From: Seonamhaeicola sp.
GTDB taxonomy: Bacteria; Bacteroidota; Bacteroidia; Flavobacteriales; Flavobacteriaceae
NCBI RefSeq assembly: GCF_028281565.1
Contig: NZ_JANQJQ010000021.1
Coordinates: 124,001-188,000, forward strand
DNA: 64,000 nt
Reading direction: 5' to 3'
A model generated the notes under the pieces. The model ran no database searches, was not told the DNA's origin, and saw only the letters and a list, made by a program, of their open reading frames with translations. Below are positions 8,565 through 15,867 of the stretch, in pieces (the stretch's first letter is position 1; every line of letters begins with the position of its first letter). The position numbers were made by a program, and so were the translations under genes.

Positions 8565-10019
8565 ATGGGTCAAGTAAAAGAATACCAGTTATTTATTAAT
8601 GGTGAATGGAAAACATCAACTTCAGGAGAAACCATAGACATTGTTAGTCCTTCAACTGAAGAAGTTGTGGCACGTGTGCAAAATGGTACGGCAGAAGAAG
8701 CTGTTGAAGCTTTAAAAGCTGCTGAAGCTGCACAGAAAGAATGGAAAAAAATACCGGCTAAAGAGCGGGCTGATTTGTTATACAAATTTGCTGATGAAAT
8801 TGATGCTAATAATGAACGATTAGCGGTATTGTTAACCAAAGAGCAAGGTAAACTTTTAAAAGTAGCCCGTTTTGAAGTAGCTGTTACAGCATCATTCATT
8901 AGATATGCTGCAGAAGGTGCTCGTAGAATTGAAGGTGATATCATCCCTTCAGATAATCCGAATGAGCAGATCTGGATCCAAAAAATTCCTAAAGGCGTAG
9001 TGGTTGCCATTACAGCCTGGAACTTTCCATTGGCTTTGGCAGGTCGTAAATTAGGACCGGCATTAGTAGCAGGTAACTCCATAGTTATTAAGCCTACCTC
9101 TGAAACGCCTATCGCTACATTAGAATTAGGAGATTTAGCTAATAAAGTGGGCATCCCTAAAGGGGTCATTAATATCTTAACAGGGCCGGGAAGAGCTATG
9201 GGTAACGCTTTGGTAGAAAGTCCAATTACTAAGATGATTACTATGACCGGGTCAACTCCCGTAGGACAAAGTATTGCTCGCGCTGCTGCTGAAAACTTAA
9301 CACATGTTCAGTTAGAACTAGGTGGTAAAGCACCATTTATTGCATTTGCCGATGCTGATATTGATGCAGCTGTAGATGCAGCGTTACATTCACGTTTTGA
9401 TAACTGCGGACAAGTTTGTACTTGTAATGAACGTATGTATATTCATGAAGATATCTATGAGGTGTTTATGGAAAAATTCTTAGCTAAAGTCGCTGAGATT
9501 AAAGTAGGTGACCCTATGCTGGAAGACACTGATATGGGACCAAAAGTAAATGCTTCTGAATTAAAGCACATGGAGCACTTAGTAGAAGTTTCTGTAAAAG
9601 AAGGTGCTACTATTGCTGCCGGAGGTAAAAAACCGGAAGGAAAAGCATTCGAAAAAGGATATTGGTTTGAGCCAACGGTATTAACAGATGTAACTCAGGA
9701 TATGACCATTGTGCATGAAGAGTCTTTCGGACCAATTTTACCGGTATTAAAGTTTAAAACTTTCGAAGAAGTTATAGGATATGCCAATGACTGTGAGTAT
9801 GGTTTAGCAGCTATGGTATTTACCAATGACATGAATACCATCATGAAGTGTAATGACGAGTTGGAATACGGTGAGATCTACGTGAATAGAGGTCATGGTG
9901 AACAACATCAGGGGTTCCATAACGGATACAAATTATCCGGTTCCGGAGGTGAAGACGGGAAGTACGGCTTTGAGCAGTATTTAGAGAAGAAAACATTTTA
10001 TGTTAGACATAAAGTTTAA
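8565..10019 (+). CDS. AldA-like aldehyde dehydrogenase, probable 3,6-anhydro-L-galactose dehydrogenase
   Basis: The 484-residue protein closely follows lactaldehyde/glycolaldehyde dehydrogenase AldA: catalytic Glu251 (ELGGK) and Cys285 (NCGQVCTCNER), at the same positions as in E. coli AldA, plus the ITAWNFP and EESFGP segments. In agar-degrading bacteria a dehydrogenase of this family oxidises 3,6-anhydro-L-galactose to anhydro-galactonate, the first step after GH117. The cycloisomerase that would take the product lies downstream in the same operon (12288-13382). No signal peptide is present. The family is certain; the substrate rests on context. A strong hairpin with a T-run follows its stop codon. 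Confidence 0.82.
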   Translation: MGQVKEYQLFINGEWKTSTSGETIDIVSPSTEEVVARVQNGTAEEAVEALKAAEAAQKEWKKIPAKERADLLYKFADEIDANNERLAVLLTKEQGKLLKVARFEVAVTASFIRYAAEGARRIEGDIIPSDNPNEQIWIQKIPKGVVVAITAWNFPLALAGRKLGPALVAGNSIVIKPTSETPIATLELGDLANKVGIPKGVINILTGPGRAMGNALVESPITKMITMTGSTPVGQSIARAAAENLTHVQLELGGKAPFIAFADADIDAAVDAALHSRFDNCGQVCTCNERMYIHEDIYEVFMEKFLAKVAEIKVGDPMLEDTDMGPKVNASELKHMEHLVEVSVKEGATIAAGGKKPEGKAFEKGYWFEPTVLTDVTQDMTIVHEESFGPILPVLKFKTFEEVIGYANDCEYGLAAMVFTNDMNTIMKCNDELEYGEIYVNRGHGEQHQGFHNGYKLSGSGGEDGKYGFEQYLEKKTFYVRHKV

Positions 10020-10031
10020 TTTAGTTAGTCT

Positions 10032-10076
10032 GAACAGGTTCGAATTATATGTTTAATTCGAGCCTGTTCGTTTTTT
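10032..10076 (+). terminator. Terminator-like hairpin directly before the GH3 start
   Basis: A roughly 16-bp stem (GAACAGG...TCGAATTA at 10032-10047 with TAATTCGA...CCTGTTC at 10054-10069) is followed by T6 at 10071-10076. The first possible start codon of the GH3 gene is at 10078. It could act as a partial terminator that lowers expression of the downstream genes. Confidence 0.7.
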
Positions 10077-10077
10077 A

Positions 10078-12270
10078 ATGGGAGAACGTGTGAAACGAAT
10101 TTTGATTGTATTAATTCTGAGTGTTACTTCTTATGGTGTCGCTCAAAATGATTTCAAGTGGTTTGATGAATCCATCGCTTTTGAAACGCGTGCGGATTTA
10201 TTGGTTCAGGCCATGACACTTGAAGAAAAATGCAGTCAATTCCTGAATAGTTCTCCGGCCATTGAGCGTTTAGGTGTTCCCGAATACAACTGGTGGAATG
10301 AATCGCTTCACGGGATTGCGCGTAATGGTAAGGCCACTATTTTCCCTCAAGGTATTGCCATGGGGGCAACGTTCAATCCGGAGTTAATTCAAAAAATGAC
10401 TACGGCTATTTCTGATGAGGGGCGTGCTAAGTTTAAGATTGCACAAGCCATGGGGAATAGAGGCTTATATGCCGGATTAACTTATTGGTCGCCAAACGTG
10501 AATATTTTCAGAGACCCACGTTGGGGGCGTGGTCAGGAAACCTACGGAGAAGATCCGTTCCTGACGTCTAAAATTGGAGTGGCTTATGTAAAAGGCCTTC
10601 AGGGGAATGATCCGAAATATTTAAAGGCGACGGCCTGTGCCAAACACTTTGCAGTACACTCGGGGCCTGAAGAGCTGCGTCATCATTTTGATGCATCACC
10701 TTCAAAACTGGATTTATACGAAACTTATTTACCGGCATTTGAAGCTTTGGTGACAGAGGCCCATGTAAAAGGGGTGATGGGAGCCTATAATGCGGTATAC
10801 GGAGATCCGTCTTGCAGTAGTCCGTTTTTATTAGATGAACTCCTTAAAAAACAGTGGGGATTTGACGGTTATATTGTGTCTGATTGTGGGGCTTTGGGTG
10901 ACATCATGAAAGGCCACAAAAAAGTGAAAACTGCGGAAGAAGCCGCTGCTTTGGCGATGCAAACCGGCGTAAATCTAAATTGTGGCTGGGTTTATAAAAA
11001 CCTTAAAAAAGCTATTGATAAAGGCTTAATCACCGAAGAATTGATTGATGAACGGCTAAAACAGTTGTATTTAATTCGTTTTCAATTGGGCTTCTTTGAC
11101 AAAGAAGAAAGTAACCCTTTCAATAAAGTAACTTCGGATGTGATCAATTCCGATGCCCATAAAGCGATTGCTCGTAAAGTAGCACAACAATCCATTGTCC
11201 TTTTAAAGAATAAGAACCACGTACTGCCTTTAGATAAAAACATTAAGACCTTGTACGTTACAGGGCCGTTCGCATCTTCCAGCAATATTTTAATGGCTAA
11301 TTATTATGGCATGTCTGCTAATTTGGTGACTGTTTTGGAAGGTGTGACCGAAAAAGTGTCTTTAGGAACTTCCTTAAATTATCGTCAGGGTGTGTTGCCT
11401 TTCAATAAAAATCAAAATCCATTGAATTGGGCGCCAAGGGTGGCAGGACAAGTTGAAGCTACTATTGCGGTTGTTGGAATTTCAAATGAAATTGAAGGTG
11501 AAGAGGTAGATGCCATTGCGTCTCAACATAAAGGAGATAGAAAAGATTTAAAACTTCCGCCTGGTCAGGTACAGTATATCAAAGAATTATGTGAGTTTAA
11601 AAAGGGGCCGATCATTTTAGTGGTTGGAACCGGTAGCCCGGTGTCTTTAGAAGAGGTTGAGCCTTTGGTTGATGCCATTGTTTGTATGTGGTATCCCGGA
11701 GAACAGGGCGGCCATGCAGTGGCTGATGTGTTGTTTGGTGATGTGGCGCCTTCGGGACATTTGCCTATAACATTCCCCAAAAACGTAGAGCAATTACCGG
11801 CGTTTGATGATTATAACATGAAAGGTAGAACCTATAAGTATATGACTAAGGAACCCCAATATCCATTCGGATTTGGCCTGTCGTATAGTACAGTTGCCTT
11901 TAAAAATACCACTGCAAGTACTAACAAATTAAAGCGTGGTAAAGAGGTGTCGCTTTCAGTAGAAGTTACCAATACGGGAAAAGCAGCTTATGATGATGTG
12001 GTTCAGGTGTATTTAGTTCCGGAAAACACGGAAGATTATTTGCCTGTGTATTCCCTAAAAGCATTTAAAAGAGTGCATTTAAAAGTCGGAGAAACCAGGG
12101 CATTGGCATTTGAGTTCACAGAAAACGATTTTAAACAAACCAATTTAGAAGGAGCAAAAGTTTGGATGAAGGGCCATTATAAATTAATGATAAGTAATGC
12201 CTTGCCTAGTCAAAGAAGTATAGATCTGGGTTCAGCGGTTCCGGCTGAAATTAATTTAACATTGAAATAA
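10078..12270 (+). CDS. Exported GH3 glycosidase (beta-xylosidase/beta-glucosidase type)
   Basis: The 730-residue protein has a signal peptide (MKRILIVLILSVTSYGVAQ-like) followed by the GH3 N-terminal barrel, the alpha/beta sandwich and a fibronectin III-like C-terminus. The nucleophile is Asp269 in VSDCGAL; the RDPRWGRGQETYGEDP and KHFAVHSGPE segments are typical of the beta-xylosidase/beta-glucosidase branch of GH3. Two starts are possible: ATG at 10078, directly after the T-run of a terminator, or GTG at 10090, which gives the more typical signal peptide and has GGGAG just upstream. The substrate in this locus is uncertain: a beta-linked galactose, glucose or xylose side residue would fit the family. 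It is followed after 17 bases by the cycloisomerase gene. Confidence 0.87.
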   Translation: MGERVKRILIVLILSVTSYGVAQNDFKWFDESIAFETRADLLVQAMTLEEKCSQFLNSSPAIERLGVPEYNWWNESLHGIARNGKATIFPQGIAMGATFNPELIQKMTTAISDEGRAKFKIAQAMGNRGLYAGLTYWSPNVNIFRDPRWGRGQETYGEDPFLTSKIGVAYVKGLQGNDPKYLKATACAKHFAVHSGPEELRHHFDASPSKLDLYETYLPAFEALVTEAHVKGVMGAYNAVYGDPSCSSPFLLDELLKKQWGFDGYIVSDCGALGDIMKGHKKVKTAEEAAALAMQTGVNLNCGWVYKNLKKAIDKGLITEELIDERLKQLYLIRFQLGFFDKEESNPFNKVTSDVINSDAHKAIARKVAQQSIVLLKNKNHVLPLDKNIKTLYVTGPFASSSNILMANYYGMSANLVTVLEGVTEKVSLGTSLNYRQGVLPFNKNQNPLNWAPRVAGQVEATIAVVGISNEIEGEEVDAIASQHKGDRKDLKLPPGQVQYIKELCEFKKGPIILVVGTGSPVSLEEVEPLVDAIVCMWYPGEQGGHAVADVLFGDVAPSGHLPITFPKNVEQLPAFDDYNMKGRTYKYMTKEPQYPFGFGLSYSTVAFKNTTASTNKLKRGKEVSLSVEVTNTGKAAYDDVVQVYLVPENTEDYLPVYSLKAFKRVHLKVGETRALAFEFTENDFKQTNLEGAKVWMKGHYKLMISNALPSQRSIDLGSAVPAEINLTLK

Positions 12271-12287
12271 AATAGTTTAGTAAAGCA

Positions 12288-13382
12288 ATGAGCACAAAGA
12301 TTTCAAAAGTAGAAACACGTCTTTTTAAAGTACCGTTACCAGAGGTGCTTTCTGATGCCAAACATGGAGACCATTACCATTTTGAGTTAATAACAACGAC
12401 GATCACCTTAGAAGATGGTAGTGAAGGTACTGGTTACACTTATACAGGAGGTAAAGGAGGCCATGCCATCAAAGCTATGATTGATTATGATTTCAAAAAT
12501 TTCCTGATTGGTACGGATGCCACAAATGTTGAAGCCATCAATGAAGCATTACGCTGGCACATTCATTATGTCGGGCGCGGGGGTATTGATTCATTTGCCA
12601 TTTCGGCCGTAGATATTGCACTTTGGGACATCAGATGTAAAAAAGCCGGTCAACCACTTTGGAAAATGGCTGGCGGGGCAGGAAACACATGTAAAGCTTA
12701 TTGCGGAGGTATTGATTTAATGTTTTCTTTGGAAAAGCTTTTAGGTAATATGCAAAGCTACCTTGATAGAGGTTTTAAAGCCGTTAAGATTAAAATTGGT
12801 AGAGAAAATCTTCAAGAAGATTTAGACCGCATTAAAGCCGTACGTGAGTTTGTAGGGCCGGAGGTGACTTTTATGGTAGATGCTAATTACTCTATGTCAG
12901 TTGAAAAAGCAATTAAGGCCATAGAAGGGTTTAAACAGTATGACATCACCTGGTTTGAGGAACCTATTATTCCGGAAGATTTTAAAGGATACGGAGAGAT
13001 AGTTGACAAAACAGGTTTCCCTTTAGCCATGGGTGAAAATTTACATACCATTCATGAATTTGAATATGCTATGGAACAGTCAAAATTATCATTTGTTCAG
13101 CCGGATGCATCCAACTGTGGAGGGATTACAGGTTGGTTAGCGGCAGCCAGATTAGCAGATAAACATGGTATTCCAGCATGTTCTCATGGTATGCAGGAGC
13201 TCCATGTAAGTTTAGTGTCGTCCCAACCAAACTCAGGATGGCTGGAAGTACATAGTTTTCCTATAGATGAATATACTACCAGGCCTTTGGTAGTGGAAAA
13301 TTATAGAGCGGTTGCTCCTGATTACCCGGGTGTTGGGGTGATTTTTGACTGGGAAAAATTATCGGAATTTGAAGAACAATAA
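12288..13382 (+). CDS. Enolase-superfamily protein, probable 3,6-anhydro-L-galactonate cycloisomerase
   Basis: The 364-residue protein belongs to the mandelate racemase/muconate lactonising branch of the enolase superfamily. Visible are the KxK base pair (VKIKIG, near residues 167-169), metal ligands Asp (MVDANY), Glu (FEEP) and Glu (MGENLH), and a histidine in CSHGMQE. Anhydro-L-galactonate cycloisomerases have this fold and about this length (near 361 residues), and open the anhydro ring to give 2-keto-3-deoxy-L-galactonate. Placement in one operon with the AldA-like dehydrogenase and the two keto-deoxy-acid oxidoreductases supports the call. It differs clearly from the two dehydratase-type enolase proteins at 32723 and 34524. 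A sugar-acid dehydratase function cannot be excluded. Confidence 0.7.
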   Translation: MSTKISKVETRLFKVPLPEVLSDAKHGDHYHFELITTTITLEDGSEGTGYTYTGGKGGHAIKAMIDYDFKNFLIGTDATNVEAINEALRWHIHYVGRGGIDSFAISAVDIALWDIRCKKAGQPLWKMAGGAGNTCKAYCGGIDLMFSLEKLLGNMQSYLDRGFKAVKIKIGRENLQEDLDRIKAVREFVGPEVTFMVDANYSMSVEKAIKAIEGFKQYDITWFEEPIIPEDFKGYGEIVDKTGFPLAMGENLHTIHEFEYAMEQSKLSFVQPDASNCGGITGWLAAARLADKHGIPACSHGMQELHVSLVSSQPNSGWLEVHSFPIDEYTTRPLVVENYRAVAPDYPGVGVIFDWEKLSEFEEQ

Positions 13383-13401
13383 AAAATAAACTAAATAAGA
13401 C

Positions 13402-14445
13402 ATGAGTACCACAAAATCCAATTTCGGAACCTATAACGATCAGGCTGTTGAATTATATACCTTATCAAATGATAACGGTATGGCCGTTAAAATAATGAAC
13501 TATGGAGCTACAATCACTTCATTAAAAGTGCCTGTAAATGGAGGTGTAAGAGAAGTGGCTTGCGGTTTTGATACGTTCGAGGGCTATTTTGCTGAGGACT
13601 ATAAGAATAATGCACCATATTTTGGGTGTACCGTGGGACGTTATTGTTCACAAATTAAAGATGCAAAATTCACTTTGAACGGAACCGAATACAGTTTAGC
13701 AGATAACTGTGGGCCTAATAATTTACATGGAGGCGCAGTAGGTTTTGATAAAAAAATGTGGTCTGCTGAAGAAGTTGAAGTTGCCGGGGCTACTGCAGCA
13801 CTTAAAATGAGTTTGTCAAGTGACAGTTTGGAAGAAGGTTTTCCCGGTAATGTTGAAGTATCGGTGATTTTTAGTATTAATAACAACAACGAGTTGCATA
13901 TTAATTATGAAGCTACGCCGGATGCCGACACACCGTTGTCTTTAACCAATCATACCTATTTCAATTTAACCGGTTTTGCCGAGACTGTTGAAAACCATGT
14001 GGCCCGGGTCAATACCAATAGGCGATTGGAAACTGATGATACGGGAGCAGCAACAGGTGTTATTTTAAATCTCGATGGGAAAGCAGATGATTTAAGAACA
14101 GGTAAGCGAATAGCAGATGTTCACCAGGCCATGGGGGATGGTTTTGAGCATTTTTATGTGTTTGATAACCCAAATTCAGAGTTACAGCAAACAGCATCGG
14201 TATCGAACCCGGCAGGAGATCTGAGTTTAGACGTATCCACTACAGAGCCTTGTATGTTGTTATATACGGGTAAGTACACATCAGATGATTTAAAACGTGA
14301 AGACGGTACACAATTTGGAAAGTACAGAGGCTTTTGTTGTGAGACACACCGTTATCCGAACGGGCCCAATATTGAGAACGCTCCCGGCTCCGTTACCAAA
14401 GCCGGAGAGACTTTTACAAGTACAACTATTTTTAAGTTTAAATAA
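13402..14445 (+). CDS. Aldose 1-epimerase (galactose mutarotase family)
   Basis: The 347-residue protein interconverts alpha and beta anomers of free aldoses. Family motifs are visible: NYGATITSL near the N-terminus, NNLHGG with its histidine near residue 110, the catalytic LTNHTYFNL histidine segment near residue 180, and a C-terminal CCETHRYPN segment with the likely catalytic glutamate. No signal peptide is present. It would supply the right galactose anomer to downstream enzymes. The gene lies 19 bases after the cycloisomerase and 33 bases before the transporter gene, in the same operon. Confidence 0.85.
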   Translation: MSTTKSNFGTYNDQAVELYTLSNDNGMAVKIMNYGATITSLKVPVNGGVREVACGFDTFEGYFAEDYKNNAPYFGCTVGRYCSQIKDAKFTLNGTEYSLADNCGPNNLHGGAVGFDKKMWSAEEVEVAGATAALKMSLSSDSLEEGFPGNVEVSVIFSINNNNELHINYEATPDADTPLSLTNHTYFNLTGFAETVENHVARVNTNRRLETDDTGAATGVILNLDGKADDLRTGKRIADVHQAMGDGFEHFYVFDNPNSELQQTASVSNPAGDLSLDVSTTEPCMLLYTGKYTSDDLKREDGTQFGKYRGFCCETHRYPNGPNIENAPGSVTKAGETFTSTTIFKFK

Positions 14446-14478
14446 GAACCAATTAATATTAACTAAAAACCAATTATT

Positions 14479-15495
14479 ATGATTGAAGGTATTTTATTTG
14501 CGATTTTCGCCGGATTAGTACTGGGGCTTTATGCACTCCCGGAAAAATTTACCAAAGATTTTAAATACGAAAACACCTGGAGTTTATTCTTCTTGTTAAC
14601 CATGTTTGTGGTACCAATTATAGCTTCCGTTGGTCTGATTAAAGGCTTCGGAGACATTTTTGGGAACATGCCATCCGATATTTGGGTTAAAATGGGATTA
14701 ACCTCATTCCTTTGGGGAATTGGAGTGATGATGTGGAGTAAAGCCATTAACCACATTGGATTGTCTTTAGGATTTTCACTGTTTATTGGAACCATCATTT
14801 TAGTGGGGTCGTTGTTACCTTATATTGAAGAAGGCTTACCGGAATCAAACGTTTTAACAACTGTTTTAATTGGATTGGGAGTAGTGCTTATTGGCGTTTT
14901 TGCTAATGGTAAAGCAGGTTTTATCAGAGAGAAGGATGAGGAGAAAGAAGAAGAAAAAACAGCAAAAGGTTCTATGGTAGCCGGTATTTTAATTGCGGTT
15001 ATAGGTGGTTTATTGGCTACCGGGTTCAGTTATGCCAATGCAGCGGGAAGGCCTTATTTACACGAAGCCAGCCAGGCAGCCGGTAATGCGGAATGGGTAA
15101 CAGCCGTAGCGGTTATGTTCCCCATCTTTTTAAGTGGTGGTATTGTGATGACAGCATTTTTCCTATGGCAATTATCTCAGAAAAAAGCCTGGGGTGATTT
15201 TAAAACGCCTGCATTTGGGAAGAATTTTGTGTTGATCTTGATCATGGCAGTATTCCATTATGCAGCATCTGCCTTATTCGCCTATGCAGCTTATAAACTT
15301 GGTAACAGTGGAAACACCGTAGGCTATGCTATTTTTAATACGGCTTGTGTGGTTACTGCTATTGTAAGTGGTATTATAACCAAAGAATGGGTGAAAGCGT
15401 CGGGAAAGGCCAAGAACTTTTTATATATGGGGTTAACCTGTATGGTAATAGGCATTGTTATTGTAGCCTATGCCAATAGCTTAGCGGCCGGATAA
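14479..15495 (+). CDS. RhaT-like sugar transporter (DMT superfamily)
   Basis: The 338-residue protein is almost entirely hydrophobic, with about ten membrane helices and a charged cytoplasmic loop (EKDEEKEEEK) near residues 153-162. Overall length and the pattern YALPEKFTK, WGIGVMMWSKAINHIG, GTIILVGSLLP near the N-terminus match the L-rhamnose:proton symporter RhaT family. At the end of the anhydro-galactose operon it is likely to import a monosaccharide across the inner membrane, perhaps 3,6-anhydro-L-galactose or galactose; the substrate is inference. The operon ends at a terminator starting 21 bases later. Confidence 0.78.
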   Translation: MIEGILFAIFAGLVLGLYALPEKFTKDFKYENTWSLFFLLTMFVVPIIASVGLIKGFGDIFGNMPSDIWVKMGLTSFLWGIGVMMWSKAINHIGLSLGFSLFIGTIILVGSLLPYIEEGLPESNVLTTVLIGLGVVLIGVFANGKAGFIREKDEEKEEEKTAKGSMVAGILIAVIGGLLATGFSYANAAGRPYLHEASQAAGNAEWVTAVAVMFPIFLSGGIVMTAFFLWQLSQKKAWGDFKTPAFGKNFVLILIMAVFHYAASALFAYAAYKLGNSGNTVGYAIFNTACVVTAIVSGIITKEWVKASGKAKNFLYMGLTCMVIGIVIVAYANSLAAG

Positions 15496-15516
15496 ATTAT
15501 TGTAAAATATATTTTA

Positions 15517-15657
15517 AAAGAGGCCATCCAAAAAGTAATCTCTATGTCACATTGAGCGCAGTCGAAATGCTTTAAAATCACTAACAATCAATCATAAGTT
15601 TCGATTCGGCTCAACCTGACAATAAGAAAAGAGGCTTTTTGGATAGCCTCTTTTTTT
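15517..15657 (+). terminator. Terminator with a nested palindromic repeat in its loop
   Basis: AGAGGCCATCCAAAAAG (15519-15535) pairs with CTTTTTGGATAGCCTCT (15634-15650), one base bulged, followed by a T-run to 15657. Instead of a short loop the stem encloses about 98 bases, most of which is an imperfect inverted repeat of the dispersed family (15546-15620). Confidence 0.65.
15546..15620. repeat. Inverted pair of the dispersed short repeat
   Basis: The left arm starts GTCACATTGAGCGCAGTCGA (near 15547); the right arm, read on the other strand, starts GTCAGGTTGAGCCGAATCGA (15620 backwards to about 15597). The two arms can pair with several mismatches. The repeat sits wholly in the loop of the terminator stem at 15517-15657. 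Confidence 0.6.
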
Positions 15658-15867
15658 ATGTACAAAATATACAGTTGGAAATAAAGACCAAAAACAAGTA
15701 TAGAATAATCACTTTTATTGAAGATTCTTGTTGTTTGTTTAAGTTTGATATTTCCGGTGGAATATGAAGGTGGAGGCGTTAAATAAACATATGTTATATT
15801 CTATAGGTCAATTTTTATATAAAAGTAAAGTTGATTGCTGTATTTTGCGGTTGAAAAACTATTTTAA

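Larger units (their letters stand above)
15496..15867. other. 372-bp intergenic region: interrupted terminator and upstream region of the next operon
   Basis: The first half holds a terminator stem with a repeat nested inside it (15517-15657). The second half is AT-rich and leads to the lipoprotein gene at 15868. It contains ATAAACATATGT at 15783-15794, identical to a 12-mer before the GH2 gene at 31118, and a weak -7-like TATTTTG near 15841. No coding sequence is apparent. Confidence 0.5.

Noticed and set aside
8570-9169. 199-codon open frame on the minus strand inside the aldehyde dehydrogenase gene
   Set aside because: It lies fully antisense to a highly conserved gene and its product has no recognisable domain; it is a by-product of codon use.
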